From: Circinella minor
Taxonomy: Eukaryota; Mucoromycota; Mucoromycetes; Mucorales; Lichtheimiaceae
Direction of reading: 5' to 3'
Length of the DNA stretch: 64,000 nt
NCBI GenBank assembly: GCA_016758965.1
Contig: JAEPRB010000044.1
Span: 1 to 64,000 of the forward strand
The position numbers and the translations under genes are program-made. The first letter of the stretch is position 1; each line of letters begins with the position of its first letter. The notes beneath the pieces are model-generated. The model saw only the letters and a program-made list of their open reading frames with translations. It was not told where the DNA came from and did no database searches. Positions 32,917-47,026 of this stretch are shown piece by piece.

Positions 32917-35662
32917 ATGGCTATGCACTATTCTAATACAAGCAGCACTATTATTGTTACATGTTCTTCATCATTAAATAAATCATTTCCTAGATCCATC
33001 TATAGCGTCACTAGTAGTGGAGAAGCTTCTCCTCCTGTTATTTTTAGTAGCAGGCAAAGTATAAAGTCTACAACCAGTACCTCTATTTCAAGATTATCAA
33101 TAGACAATGAAGAAGGAGAAGAAGAAGAGGAGGAGTTACCTTCTTACCAAAAACAATCTACTATACAATTATACATTATCATGATAAGGTTACTGTTATT
33201 CTTTCGTTGTTCGTTTATATATTTTTCTTATAACCATGTTCTCAAAATGTCTTCATCGAAAAAAAGTTCAAACTGACAATTCTGAAAAGTAAAAAATTGT
33301 TCTTTTTAGTTTGTTTTTAAGCTTGCTTTTGGTTTCTATAGATCAAAGTATAGGTATGTTAATAAAACAACATGACCTGTTGTTTACACGAAAATGGACG
33401 GACTTTGATATTGCTGCCATAGTAACACACTTTTTTTTTCGGCTTTTCTATGTGGATAGTTGCTACAGCATTACCAGTTATTGCTTCAACTTTTAATTCG
33501 TTGGAACAAGTGGAATGGGTAGGCACGGCATACATTGTTCCAATGACTGCGTTACAGCCCATATATGGAAAAGTAAGGGGAAAATTGTAAAGAGTTACAA
33601 AAATTCTGCTACGTATTATTTGTTTTCTTGTGCTACTATTGATTTTAATACTACCACAATAATATATATTATTATTTTAGCTTGCTGATATTTTTGGACG
33701 AAAATGTACAATTGTTGTTTCCATTGTTGTATTTCTGATTGGAAGTAAAGTATATTGTTCTAATAATAATAATAATTAAATTTCATGACTTGATTATATG
33801 GAAGGGTAAAAAAAAAAAACTTACGCTTGGAAACTTATTTGTATCATGTTGTTAGGTGGATTTGCTGGTTCGGCTCCAAACATGGTAATGTTGTGTGCCA
33901 TGAGAGGTATTTATTCCGTTATATAAACTGAATTTTAAAGTATCAGAAATAAGAATTACATTTTCATATTTCTAAAATTGCATTATGCTCTCGCCCTTGG
34001 ATACGGTGGGAATACTTTTGTTTTACAGCTGTACAAGGCATTGGTGCCGCAGGAATAAGTCCACTAGTTATGATTACTATAGGTGATCTTGTCCCACTCC
34101 GAGAACGTGCCAAATATCAGGTAGTATTTCTCTACCATTAGAATCTAAAAAAAAATTGATCTAGAAGAAAAACAAAACTAATGAAATTAAATATATTTCT
34201 ATAGTCACTTGTTGGATTATGTTGGGCTACGGGATCTATTTGTGGCCCATTGATAGGAGGCGTTCTATCCGAAAAAGCAAGCTGGCGTTGGATTTTTTAT
34301 ATCAATATTCCCATAGGTATATTAGCAATGAGTATTTTGGCTGTATGTCTACCAGCAACGTATCAATCCAATGAGCATGAACAAGAACTAATGAAAAGTT
34401 GGCAAGAAAAGTGGCTTCGGATCGATTTTATCGGCGCTATGCTATTTATTGCAACGGTGTCATGTTTTTTACTGGCAACACAATGGGGTGGCACGCAATA
34501 TTCATGGACAAGTCCTATTATTCTTGGTCTTTATGGTGGATGTGTTTTATTAGCTATTCTTACCATCTTATTATCGCGAGACACGAGCGAAAATAGAAAT
34601 AGCAACACAACAATGACAATGACGACGAACAATATTAAAAGAAAAAGAGAACCTATATTACCCTTACATCTATTTAAAATTCGAGATCAAGTAATGACGT
34701 ATATTATGGCATTGACATTTTGTATGGCCATGTTTATGAATGTATATTATTTACCCATTTATTTTCAAGTTGCAAATGGAGATACACCCTTAATAGCCGG
34801 GATTGAGCTTTTGCCGTTCCTTGTGCCTGTGGATTTAATTAGTATCTTAAGCGGATACTTGGTTGCCACCACCGGTCATTATCGGATGATGTTTTGGTTT
34901 GGAAACGCATTAATTGCTATAGGTGGTGGATTGGAATCAACGTTACTTGCTGGTACTCAGCATCTTCAGCAAGTTTTTTACTTGATGATTACTGGTGCTG
35001 GCGTCGGTTTTTGTATTCAAAAGTATCCATCAGTTGTTTCGTCATTTGCTAAATGTAAAAAGAAAATTATAGGAATAGGAACTAATGGTTTAATTAATAT
35101 TGTATCATTATTATATATCCAGTGTATATGTTGCCGCTCAAGCCAATGCAACGCCCAGTGAGTAAGTCTAACTATTTGAAATGCATATGAAATACACTAC
35201 AAATATGCACATTTTAGGATTATTTTATTAACATTAATACAATTGTATGTTTTTGGCAAATAATTTATTATTATTGTATCACAACGATCAAAATATATTA
35301 GTCTAGCAGCGGCTATATCATTAGTATCATTCTTTGGCCATTTTGGATTCGCCAGTGGTATAGCAATTGGAGGAGCTATATTTAAAAATATGCTTATATA
35401 CTATTTACGATCCATGATGGAACTAACAGAAGAACAAATTCAATACGCGCAGCAAACTCCTGAATTTCTTGATACCTTAGAACCTCATTTACGACAGATA
35501 GCATCACAGGCATATGCAATGGCATTGGATTGGATCTTTGTTGGCGTGGCAATATGTGGATCTGTGGGGTTTATCGCTTCCTTATGTTTAAGCCCAAAAA
35601 AAATCTTACGAGACAATGATGACGATAATAATAATAATGGAGGAGGTGAAAATAGTATGTAA
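32917..35662 (+). CDS. MFS multidrug transporter, DHA2-type drug:H+ antiporter
   Basis: About nine exons. The cytosolic N-terminus is Ser-rich with an acidic run (EEGEEEEEELPSYQ). The membrane part contains family signatures: VSIDQSIVATALPVIAS in helix 1, WVGTAYIVPMTALQPIYGK, LADIFGRK (motif A), AVQGIGAAGISPLV, DLVPLRERAKYQ, GPLIGGVLSEKASWRWIFYINIPIG (motif C region) and later VYVAAQANATPSE. This fits the 14-helix DHA2 family that exports drugs, siderophores or basic amino acids across plasma or vacuolar membranes. The substrate is unknown. Most introns have ordinary ends. The first donor (about 33188, GTTACT) is weak but is the one that keeps frame into LFLSLLLVSIDQ. The intron at about 35022-35120 (donor GTATCC) was placed by phase. 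Confidence 0.88.
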
Positions 35663-35857
35663 TAGGAGCGCTATATAAATAAAGTATATCAATAACCAGA
35701 AAAGAATGAATACTTGTATTCTTAATAATAAACAAAAAAAGGTGGTGAGACCAGGAATTGACAACCTTACTTCTTTCACAGTCAAATCTTTTTTAACCAA
35801 TTTTGGTTCAACTTTGGGGAATTGAACCATCGGTTGGGTTCCTGCAGTTTTTGTCAT
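35606..35857 (-). CDS. Possible small protein gene opposite the transporter 3' end
   Basis: An 83-residue frame begins MTKTAGTQPMVQFPKVEPKL, continues VKKDLTVKE, then turns into a hydrophobic I/L/F tail typical of translated AT-rich DNA. The first 30 residues have balanced composition, and right after VKE lies a GTAAGG splice-donor-like site. The true product may therefore be a first exon spliced elsewhere, but I could not find a convincing second exon. It overlaps the 3' end of the transporter and would share a divergent promoter with the TMEM135-like gene. No family recognised. Confidence 0.3.
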   Translation of the reverse strand: MTKTAGTQPMVQFPKVEPKLVKKDLTVKEVRLSIPGLTTFFCLLLRIQVFILFWLLIYFIYIALLLHTIFTSSIIIIIVIIVS

Positions 35858-36093
35858 GTGAGATTTATGAGCTGAAGTTCAAAATTGTGGTGCTTTTTCG
35901 TGTATGCTTCATTGTATAACATATGTGGGTTGCCCAAAACTGATCGTGGGGTCACTTTTCTCTTTCTCTCTTCTTCTTTCTCTTTGTTTTCTCTTTTTTT
36001 AAACCTTTTTCTTATTCCATTCATTCTTTTTTTCTTAACAATATAATAAAAGTCTTTCACCCCTCTCATTATTTATTTGTATAATTTCAAATA

Positions 36094-38596
36094 ATGTCAA
36101 CGGAATTACCGCCGTTACCAGAATCGTATTATGAAAACTTTTTAGAAAGTTTGGCACAAATTGTGTCTAAACTATTGACGGATAGAGAAACAGAAACAGT
36201 ACTTGCCTCCATTCGATCGTTTCAAGATAAGCTGAAACGATTAAGCAGGTAAAAATTTCCCAACAGACTTTTTTATTCTTGATTTACATTTACAAAAGAA
36301 AATGAAGCAAGCTATATATATTATACATATTCTTATGAGCATGTTTGCATATTTGTTCTGTTTTTTTTTTTTTTACTAATAATATTAGTCAAAATCTCAC
36401 ACGACTTTCATTGGAAGCTACTGAAGCAGCAAAACAAAGACGTGAAACAGCAGCTAGAAAAGGAAGACAGAGTACAACAAGTCCTTATTGTCATCATGAA
36501 GGAAAAACATGCACACAAAATTGTGCGAGAGGTTTTCTTAAAGCATTTGCTGTTGGATTTAGTGTGAAATATTTAATTGGTGTTTTACCTGCATTATTGA
36601 TGGGCAAGGTGTTTAAAAGGTAAAATATCGTTAATATAAAAAATGCTTGGCAACGGAACGAAAAATCAACTTGGGTGATGTGTAAGTGGAAATTAATTGT
36701 ACCAACATGTTATTAGACCGAGTATTTTAAAACAATTGGCCGGAAAGTAAGTTATAAATATATATATTTTTGATAATCAAGGATAGAACCAGGAGCAGCT
36801 TTGATATGTCGTGATAGGAACTGGAACTTTTTTTTTATTGTGGGATGGGTTTGAGGAGTGGAAGGAAGAGTTTGATGTGATTAAATAAGGAAAAAGAAAA
36901 GAAAATAATTTTAAAGGAAATAGAATAACAGAAAAAAATAAGAATGAGATAGATTGTTATTACAAAGAAAATATGATATTAGAATTCTAATACAATTTAT
37001 TTGTAGAGATACGGCTATGTTTGCATTGTTTTTGAGCACATTCCTCAGCAGTTATAAGGGTATTTTATGCTTATTAAGAAGATACTCACGATCAGATCGA
37101 TTGAATGCATTTGTTGCAGGATCAATAGCTGGTGCCTCTCTTTTAATTGATCGTGATAAGCGTAGACGTCAATCCATTTTATTATACCTTCTCACTCGTG
37201 CTATCCAATTCACTGGTGCTTGGTTAATGAAACAATGGGCTATTAGTCGCAAAAAAAGACATAATAAAGAGCTCCAAGAAATCAAAGAAAAAGTGGATAG
37301 AGAAGGGTTTGCACCAGGTCAACCAAGACAATTGGTAGTAAAAAAAAGTTGGGAGGATCATTTAGCCAAATTTATGCAACGCTGGGCTGGTGTTGGCGTT
37401 ATGATTTTGGCAAATGCACAAATTATCTTTGCCTTTTTATTCCATCAAGAAACACTACCAAAAGCCTATGACTCCTTTTTATTGACACATTCTGGATGGA
37501 AACATGATTTTGGCGGTATGGCTGCACCCTTGAGACAAGCCATTGGAGATACAGTGAATCGTATGGCAACTGAAAAAGGATCGATTCGTATGCCTTTAAA
37601 TACAACTAGTCGTGAATTCATTGCTGAGAACGTAAGTCCAAATATTGCCACCATCATTCCACCCAAGATTCGTCACAAATTTATCATGTGTGCATTACAA
37701 CATCCATTGGATCCAAGTTGTCCACGAAGTAAAGCGACACTTTTTCGAGATGAATATTTGAGAGCACTCAAGTTATATGTACCTTTGAATGTGGTAAGTT
37801 TCTTTTTTTCAACTTTGTGTATGGGGTTTCTTAATTCAAAAAAAAAAGCGGAGTTGTGCTTGTGAGGGTCACACACTTTTTTATGTGGGGTAAAAAAAAA
37901 AAAAGATATTAAAAATTAGCGGGGTTTATCTATTTATCTATTTTTTTTTTTTTTTGCTTTACTAGATCATGACAGCTGTATTCCGATCCAAGCAATTGAC
38001 AACACAGTGAGTTTTTTCTTTTTATACTATTATTATAATTATATATAAATAATATGGAGTAGAATGACTGATTCAGTATTAATATGTTATTATTGAATTA
38101 AATTATATTAGACCAACTGATGTATTGTCCAAGTTTACTTATTCATGTGTACGATCTGCATTCTTTTTGGCTATGTATGTCAGTATGGGTTTCGCTACAC
38201 CTTGTGCTGTTCGACCTTTTATTGGAAAAGAGCGACCTTGGATTTATCTTTTACCTGGTGCTGTTGGTGGTGCAATGACATTTTTGGAAGCACGTGGTCG
38301 TCAGCTTGGTAAGTTTTCATGATAAAAGTATAATTACGTAGGTTTATTAAATAACCTTATTTTTCTTTTGGCTTTCTGTGACTTGTATAGAACTTGGTTT
38401 ATACTGTTTACCTCGAGCTATAGAATCGTGGTGGATGTTGGCTGTTAAATATGGTTATGCCCGTAATATTCGCAATGGTGATGTTGCACTCTTTATGCTT
38501 GCTATGGGTACACTCATGACTATGTATCAAAATGATAAGGATACCATCAGTTCACATTATCTTAGTGTTATGACTCGATTCTTTGGTCATAATTAA
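36094..38596 (+). CDS. TMEM135-like multi-pass membrane protein
   Basis: Seven exons by eye, starting MSTELPPLPESYYENFLES and ending VMTRFFGHN. The Cys-containing segment CHHEGKTCTQNCARGFLKAF with VGFSVKYLIGVLPALL is the N-terminal TMEM135 signature. Later hydrophobic segments come with conserved loops such as FAGSIAGAS-like FVAGSIAGASLLIDRDKRR, CALQHPLDPSCPR, ECLPRA-like YCLPRAIESWWML and NGDVALFMLAMGTLM. Animal TMEM135 (PMP52) is a peroxisomal and mitochondrial membrane protein involved in lipid homeostasis and mitochondrial fission; fungal members are little studied. Introns after about 37795, 38008 and 38310 have regular GTAAGT/GTGAGT donors. Function in fungi is inference. Confidence 0.85.
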
Positions 38597-39297
38597 TTGG
38601 GTTATAATTGTTGATTATAACTATTGATATTCTTATATATAACACTTTATTCCAAATTACAAATACATATTTTACATTCATAAGCAACCCCAATTATTAC
38701 TTGCTTTTAGCATTTGCTCGTATACTATTACACCTATTTTTTTTTTATTACAGGAGAAAAGAACACAACAATAATATTCTTAAATAACAACATTTTATTT
38801 TATTTTTTTACAGTACTTTTTTTATTGATTCCCTCCTTTTCTATTTCTCTCCTCTCCTTTTGACTGTTTTCACTTTTCTTTTACTCTCAATTTTCTTAAT
38901 ATAAGGATGGAAAAACTATACATTCATTTATATATATATATATATATTACATATACTAAGTTGTGTTTAAAAAATGTATGGTGCTATGTATAATTAAAAA
39001 TGCAAAAATGTTGATAATCATGTGTATGTTTGAAAGAGTAAAACACACGAAAAAAGACAAAAAAAAAAAAAAAAGGAAATGGTACTATGAACAAATGGTA
39101 ATAATGTTGTTGGGGATTGAATAAATGATGAATAATAATATATACGTATGATATAATATTTCTTCTGGGTAATAGAGAGAAGAATAATAAAAAAAGGGGG
39201 TGAGGAGGAGGAGGTGAAGGTATAACAAAATGGGAATATTTAAATAATGGGATATAGATACGTACCAGGATGGTGTATGCTATAATTTGTTTTTTTA
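38597..39297. other. Convergent 3' intergenic region
   Basis: Lies between the ends of the TMEM135-like gene (plus) and the Dal5-type symporter gene (minus). It is T- and A-run rich with a TA microsatellite near 38930-38947. No gene seen. Confidence 0.6.
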
Positions 39298-41768
39298 TTA
39301 AGGTGGTGATGCAAGGGATCTATAGTTGACTCTGTAAGTTTCATTGTCATTATCATCATAATCATTATTACCAGGGTGAATACGAATTTTAGGAAGTAAA
39401 GGTTTTCGTTCATTAATAAATTCATCTTGACGGACATCTTGTGGTAGTCTAAATCTCAATTTTAGACAACATGTAATTAAAACGCAGGTAATAGCCGCAC
39501 CTAGACCGGCAAGAACACATGTAATTTTACCGGTACCTAATAATATAACAAGAAAATAAACGTCATTATACAGAAAATTAAAATTACTAAATTAAGATAG
39601 AATGATAACAAAGATAAAGAGAGGAAAAGTAATAGCAATAGTAAGAATTGCAGATGATCTAGAACGGGATTGCTATATATAGCAATTTAAAGAAACATAG
39701 AATTACTTACGAAAATATGGAGCATCTGTGACTTCCCAAGTCATTGGCTTAATTAAATAAGGAATAAAATTACCAACGGAAACAATAAGAGCCATCATAC
39801 ATGCTCGCATTTCATGATCACATGCATAAATTTGGCTCGCCCAATTAAGCGTAATAGGGATCAGCACTGCATTCAAAGTAACTGCACAAGCCGCGACGAA
39901 CATGAGCTGCACGGAAGAGCTACTAAACCAGGAAAACGAATACCAAAGCGCAGACCACAGAGAAACCAAGAAGATGTGTAACCCTTTGTGTCGCATGATG
40001 TCTGAAGTCTTTGCAAGGACCAAAGTAGGAATAATGGAAAAAATATAAACGGATGCACTGTAATAATTGGATTGAACTGAAGAATAACCCATACCATTCA
40101 GAATAATGGCAAAATTATGTATCATTGTATCTCCCATGACAATACATGCAAACATAAATATAAGCATATAAATATAAGGCGTTGTTGCCAAATGCTTTAA
40201 TCTATATAAATATATATTATTAAAGAAAATAAAAAAGATTACATATGATATAATTAGTTTTAAAGTGTATTTGCATTAGAAACGATATCTCAATAATTAT
40301 TCAAACGTAAATAAAAAGTACATATAAATAAATAAAAGAAACAAATCAGTTGGTGTGTGGAAGAGAGAGAAGCAGATAAATATATTAAAGATTTTAAAGA
40401 ATTAGGTGTAAAAATAAATTAAGGGGGTTGTGTATCAAGTTCAGAATATAAAAAAAAAAAACTCTTAAGTGCGTAAGAGTTAATATGGTAAGAAGCAATT
40501 TTGGATTAAACGAGTAAAAGAGAAGAATATATATATATAAAAAAAAGGGAGAATCGAAAAAAGCATTGTTGTTATAAATTATAGAAAAGAGACTTACGTT
40601 TTAGCACTAACAAATAATAAACTTTCATGATCTTTCCAAAAACTTCGAGTAATGGGTTTACGTTGTAAAGCAACCTGGCGTTCAACTCCTGTAATCCAAG
40701 GAGTATTATAAGGGTAGTTGGGTAAACTAAAATAACCAGCAATACCAATAAGAATGGCTAATACACCTTCAATCATAAACATCCATTTCCAGCCTCGGAT
40801 ATTGGCAACGCCATCTAAAGTAGTAAATACAGTACCACCGATTAAACCATTTGCAGCAAGTGCAAGGTTTGAGCCAATGACAATCATACAAGCCCGGGTA
40901 TTCAATTCTTTTTGTGTATACCAACTACTGATAAGAAAGATGATGCATGGATAACATCCCTAATAAAGTAAGAAAAAAATGTTTGTTATTTTCATTCAAT
41001 ATAATTATTATTAGAAATAACGATCCCGTTATTAGTGTTTATTACGTATCATATGTTTTGTCAAAAAAAATTGTCAACACCTACAGCTTCTGATAAGCCC
41101 ATACAGAATCTAATGACATAGAGTAAACCCCGATGTTTATCGTTAATGAATACGGCCAAGTTACTTAAAATACCAGAAAGAATAACTGCTGTTGGTAAAT
41201 AGTAACGAGGTTGTACTTGGCTGAAAATGATATTACTGGGCATCTGAAATCTATAAGAGAAAAAAAAAAGAATTATTTTTGTTATTGTTTTATGGATCAT
41301 TAGTTATTTGTTAATGAGATTTCTATTTTTACTGTTTTCTACGTAGCAATTAGTGTACATGAATAATAACAGTGTTACTTACAATGAATAACTGATGAAA
41401 AACATACTGACAGCCCAATTATACGCGGATGAGTTCAAATGAAGATCAGTATTCATACCAGTTGTGAATGCATATGCTAGAATGTTGAAATAATAATAGG
41501 TAAAAAAGTGAATTAATTTTAATCAGTAGAAGTCCTTTATAATAGCAATAATGGAAGTAGATGTTACATAATAACAACATTCTTACGTAACTGATGTTTT
41601 CCATCAGTAGTTGTATTATTCGTGTTACTTACGCATATTGCCACGAAGAAGTACATTGGAAAAATAAGCGCAAGTACCCCAGGCTACTAATCGCATGTCC
41701 AATTTTTTTAATAATGCACGTTCAACATCTGGATCAACTTGAGGATAATAATGTGAATAATCTTTCAT
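39298..41768 (-). CDS. MFS anion:cation symporter (Dal5/Tna1-like)
   Basis: Seven exons on the minus strand, beginning MKDYSHYYPQVDPDVERALLKKLDMRL. Family features are ALLKKLDMRLVAWGTCAYF before and in helix 1, FQMPSNIIFSQVQPRYYLP, RFCMGLSEAGCYPCIIFLISSWY, and GWKWMFMIEGVLAILIGIAGYFSLPNYP. The C-half contains NGMGYSSVQSNYYSASVYIFS, LNWASQIYACDHEMRACMMALIVSVGNFIP and a cytosolic tail. The EG helix 4 and FxMPSNxxL-type segment are diagnostic of the allantoate permease family, which imports organic anions such as allantoate, nicotinate, pantothenate or biotin with protons. The substrate cannot be chosen. The stop is at 39298-39300. Confidence 0.88.
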
Positions 41769-43961
41769 TTTGAATAATAATAATAATAATAAAAACGATG
41801 ATAATAATGAATATTTGTTGTTCTTTGTCTTTTGTTCACTAGGTTTTGAAATATAATTGAATAAAGTTTACAGATCGAAAGAAAAAAGTGTTTACATTAA
41901 CTTAAGAAAAATAAAAGTTGGAAGAAGGAAAAGAAGAAATCCAGAAATTCAAATGTCTCTTTATATAAGTTATCTTTACTTGTCGGTTATCGGGATTAAT
42001 TTTTTCAAATAGTAAACTGCAATATACAAGAAATCCACGCATATTGGGGATAAAACAAGTCATCTATTTTAGTTGATTTTCCTAATTTATTCTTAAAACT
42101 TTGTAATAACAATAATGATAACACATTACAATATAACTTTGTATTATTCTAATCTTTTTATAGATGTACTGCTTTTTTTTCACCCTATGATACAAACCTG
42201 ACGCTGGACCTGCCACTACCTATTGATAAATACGTTATATATCGATTTTGTTGGATTTTTACCTGTTTGACATCAATCTTGTAGCCCGCTACTATTATAG
42301 AAACTTATAATATATAATTAAGTTATGTTATTATATGCATCTTATAATCGGATTACTTTTTTTATGTACTAGTTTATTTTTGTTTTTGATGGGATCGCCT
42401 TTACATGAATTATCTCGTGCCTCAGATCATTTCGATACATCATTACTTTATTACATTTATAGGTAAATTCTTTATCTTGGTTATAACCAGGTGAGGACCC
42501 ATAATTTTTTCCATTATTGTTACAGTTCACACTTCCCCTCTTTTAATTTCCCATTATAAATACGTATCGATTCCATAAATGTTGCTTCTGATTATGATAT
42601 ATGACGATGGTCCAGTCGTCGATTGTGTGTTATAAAACGCATGACATTAAAAACTATCCCAAAAATAAATGCTTTTTGTTCGCCCAAGCTATAAAATTCT
42701 GTAATATGTATGAGTATATTATCCACGTGCTCTCAGCATTTAAATAATAGCTGTTAAAACTGCTTTATACTAAGATTATATTCTCTTAAACATATTTTGC
42801 TGCTCCTCCTCTTTGTGGCTATTGTTGTTATATAAAATATCTCTCTGTTTCCCTATGGGAGTTTGAAAACTAGACTTCCCCTTATTATAATTTTTACTCA
42901 TACGCTTTATGTGTCTCCTCTCCCTCTTCGTTCTGGTTATCACCATCGTCGCGTTTTCCTTAACGCCGCTTAATTCTACTTTCTAATGTAATTTTGTCCC
43001 AATGTACAGTTGGTATGTGATCTTCATCCCTTTAACTCTCAGAAACTAAAGTCCTCCTTATATTTCACATTATATTTTGTAGATCTCCGAGAATTAAAAA
43101 ATAGAACCGTACGTTGGGTATAATACATATATTAAGCATATACATAGTTACTATGTGTAAAATAAGGTTCTATTGTAAAAAACAAATTGATATATATATA
43201 TATATATATATAGAATTTCTTTTTCTGTAATTGAAATGGAATTATAGTATGATATTCAAATAGTAATGCTGGGATCTCGGTAGGTCCGAAAATGCCGATG
43301 TAATAGCAATAACAATCATATGGTATATTGTTTTTTTAGACTAAAAAAATATCATGAGACTTTTTAACATATTCTTTATCATAATAAATTCTTTGTTTTT
43401 TGATGCACAGAAATTGCTACGATATTCTTTTCTAAACCATTAAAAAACAAACCTTATTTTTTTTTTAATTTCGTGGTGCAATGATGTATGTAGTAAAGCT
43501 TTCCTCTCCTTCCCCCCCCCACTCTTTTTTCTCTCTCTCTATCATTCTGTACCCTTTTATATCATTCTACCCGATGTGATATGCAAACTTTAAATTTCTT
43601 TTAATAAATTTGATGAACCTTAAATTGTTTTGCATAATCATGAAAATAATTTATGTGCGTCAAAGTGACAGAAAAAAAATGACATGTGTTATTTTTATAC
43701 CATTATTATTGATATTTAATAAAAAAGGCAATAATAAACGAAAAAGTACTGAAAGGAGATTTTACATAAAAAAAAAGTATTATTATTATTATTATTATGG
43801 ATAATTAAAGGAGAAAGTAGAAAAAAATAGAAAAAAAAATAGAAACTAGTATCAAAAGGTGAAGAGGAGATGGTGGGTAGTAAGACAGATTAATAGACTA
43901 GGTTAGAATGTGATCAAAGAGTGGGTAGATGAGGAAAAAGGTTGGATTACGTATGATTAAA
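41769..43961. other. Gene-free region of about 2.2 kb
   Basis: Promoter of the symporter and 3' flank of the acyl-CoA synthetase gene, both minus strand. It contains a TA microsatellite (about 43190-43213), a 10-base C run (about 43513-43522) and a (TAT)n run (about 43777-43799). No gene supported. Confidence 0.6.
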
Positions 43962-44643
43962 TTAGTTAAAAGCTCTTCCATTTGATAGAGCATTATACAT
44001 GGCATCAATTTGTGAACGATAGACTTTAGCAGCGACTTCACGTTTCAATTTAAAAGTAGGTGTAAGCATATCATTTTCGACAGTATATTCTTCCATGGTT
44101 AGATGAATAGCTTTGATTTGTTCAAAACCCTTAAGATCATTTTGTTTACCATAAGTAACCAATGTCTTTAAAATATCTTTCTTTGCCTCTTCATCTTTAC
44201 AAATTTGTTCTGGTGTCATGTTAGCATAGCTAGGATTTTGTTTTCCCCATGCCTTCAAACTATCTTTATCAGCTACAAAAATACCGACTACAGATGGCTG
44301 TAATGAATCACCATAAACAAATGCTTGTGTAATTAATTCATGTTTTTGGTAGACACCTTCAATCTTTTCAGGGGCAATATATTCTCCCTAAAATAAAAAT
44401 GATCGACAAACGACAATGAATAAATAACCATAATCATCAGATATTTTTTTTACGCTGAGTAGAATATAGGAGGTTTTTTCTGACATTCCATTTCATTCCT
44501 CCTTTTTTTTTTGTTAATGATAAAAGAAGACATTTCTCCATCTTTCTCCCAAAAGCGAAAAGTCGTTCACTTTCAGTTTTATCTGGTTCACAACAAATAA
44601 GGCCACATTTTTTTTTTTATAAAAAAAAAATGATCTCCGTTCC

Positions 44644-44680
<37 letters not shown>

Positions 44681-47026
44681 CTTACCTGTGAAAGCTTAAA
44701 GATATTCTTTCTTCTATCAATAATCTTGATACGACCAGCATCATCCACCAAACCAATATCACCTGTTAAAAGCCATCCGTCCTTATCAATAGTTTCGGCC
44801 GTTTTATCAGGTACCTTATAATATTCACGCATAATAGAAGGACCACGAATACAGATTTCACCTCGTGGATAAGGTTTATCTGTTGAATGGTAATCCATAT
44901 CTGGTACATCTAATAATTTGAATTCAGAACAAGGGAATGGGACACCAACAATGCCAGATGTATTATCATCTTGAAGTGTCTACATAGAATGATAAATGAT
45001 AAGTATTAAGAGTAATACTTTTGAGTTATGAAACACCTAAAATAATAAACTAGTTACCAAGCAACCACCACAAAAGTTTTCGGTTTGACCATAACCTTCA
45101 AAAACTCGAGCAGAAAAACAAATTCGCATGAAATCCATCACATCAGGAGAAACAGGTGCAGAACCACTAAGAATAAATTTAATACGGCCACCTAATTTTG
45201 CACGAACCTAAACATTTTCCGTGGACATGTAATTTTAATATAAAGAAGTAGATGTATTTCAGCTTTTTTCAATTTTTCAAAAGAAAAAAAAAAGAGTTCT
45301 ATCATTATTATTGTTAATTTACCTGACCAAAGACAACACGATCCCAAAGCCAATGGTGAACAGTTTTATGAATATTGGCTTTCTTTTGATTAAATGCAGT
45401 ATTGAATAAATATTGACTAACACCTCCCTTTGCTTTAACACCAGCCAAAACTTTGTCATAAATCTTATTAAATAAACGTGGAACTGAACAAAAAACGGTT
45501 GGTCTCAATTCAGCAATATCATCCAACAATTTTAATGTGTCACCCTAATAAAACAAAAGAAAAATTAATATTGTGACTACATACACTTTTCTCATACAAT
45601 AATCATGATACGTATAAAAAAAAAAGAATATATATTTACCTGATAATAACCAATGGCAGCACCTTGAAAGATATGAACACCTTGTGCAGCACGCTCGAAC
45701 ACGTGGGCCAATGGTAAATATGAAATATAAATATCAGTGCTATCAATACTAGCAAAACTTCCAGTATCTCCCAATTTGTCAATAGAAGCAATTGGTGCTA
45801 CACAGTTTGCATGTGTAATCACAGCACCTTTTGGAGTTCCTGTAGTACCACTATAAGTTTATTTTATTGATATGCATGGTTAATATTTTTAAAATGAAAA
45901 ATTCCATTCCACAACACATGTACATTTAAATATGAAAATAGAACTGCTTTTCTTATTATACCTAGTATAGCAAATAGTTGCAATATCTTCTGGTGTAGGT
46001 TCAACATGTTCTTCTTCTGTAATACCTTCACCAATCTTTTCAACTTCTTGGAAAGAATGAACAATTAAACCAACTTGCTGAGCAGCTTCTTTATCTGCTG
46101 CTTTTATATTATCTTCATCCATGATGATGACATTTTTAATTGTTGGAAGACGTTCCTTGAGACGAACAATGTTTTGAAGTTTATCAGCACTCGCAACAAT
46201 AAACTCCATTTCAACTTGATTAATAATATAATCCATAGCTTCAGCACCCAAAGTATCATAAAGAGCCACAATAATAAATGATTGACGATAACACGCTTGT
46301 TCAGTCATAGTCCATTCAGGTTTATTGACACTATATATACCAATAGCCTTTTGTCGTTCTAATCCAAGACTTGTCAATCCTTTGGCATAGTTTTCAATAC
46401 GAACGCGAACTTCACGATGAGATTGCCATACATACTCTTTGGCGATACCATTTTCAATACGTCGAGTACCAAGAAAAGGTTGATCTATATTAAATTATAT
46501 AAAATCATGAGTTATAACATAAAATATATCCCTTTTACTTAATTACTTTCTCCTTCTTCTATTTCGTATAACCTATTCTTTCCCCTTTCTTTATAAGTTT
46601 CTGACTATGTTATTCAACTAACTTTTCTTTTTTCTCTCTTTAATCACTCCCAAAAATAGACATTATCATATCAAGGCACTCCTTCTTTTTTTTTTAAGAT
46701 TTATATACTTAATATATTATCTTTTCAAGCTTATACATCTTCTTTATCCTTCTTTTTCACCCAGACACATTATTCACACACACATATTTCATCCATCAAT
46801 AATAATACTTAATAATAACATTCTCTGGAAAAAAAAATAAAAATTCTTTTTATTTACCTCCGCCAGCTTTATTTCCATGAAGATAAAGAGCCCACATTGT
46901 TCTTTTAGTATCTTCCAATGAATCGATTAATTTATCTTTGAATAAAAAATGTCGCATTACTGGTGTTTCACCAGGTTTTTCATCAGATACTTTGATCGTA
47001 TAAGGTGGTTTAAAATCAAGTGGCAT
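43962..47026 (-). CDS. Long-chain fatty acid--CoA ligase
   Basis: About nine exons on the minus strand, from [20 protein letters not shown] to [10 protein letters not shown]. Motifs in order: [17 protein letters not shown]; the AMP-binding P-loop [16 protein letters not shown], reconstructed across an intron near 45860-45965; [73 protein letters not shown]; and the FACS-type [26 protein letters not shown]. This is the full signature set of eukaryotic long-chain acyl-CoA synthetases (Faa/ACSL). They activate fatty acids with ATP and CoA for beta-oxidation, lipid synthesis and acylation. An intron of about 370 bases separates the first exon. No clear peroxisomal SKL ends the protein (it ends AFN). 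Confidence 0.95.
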
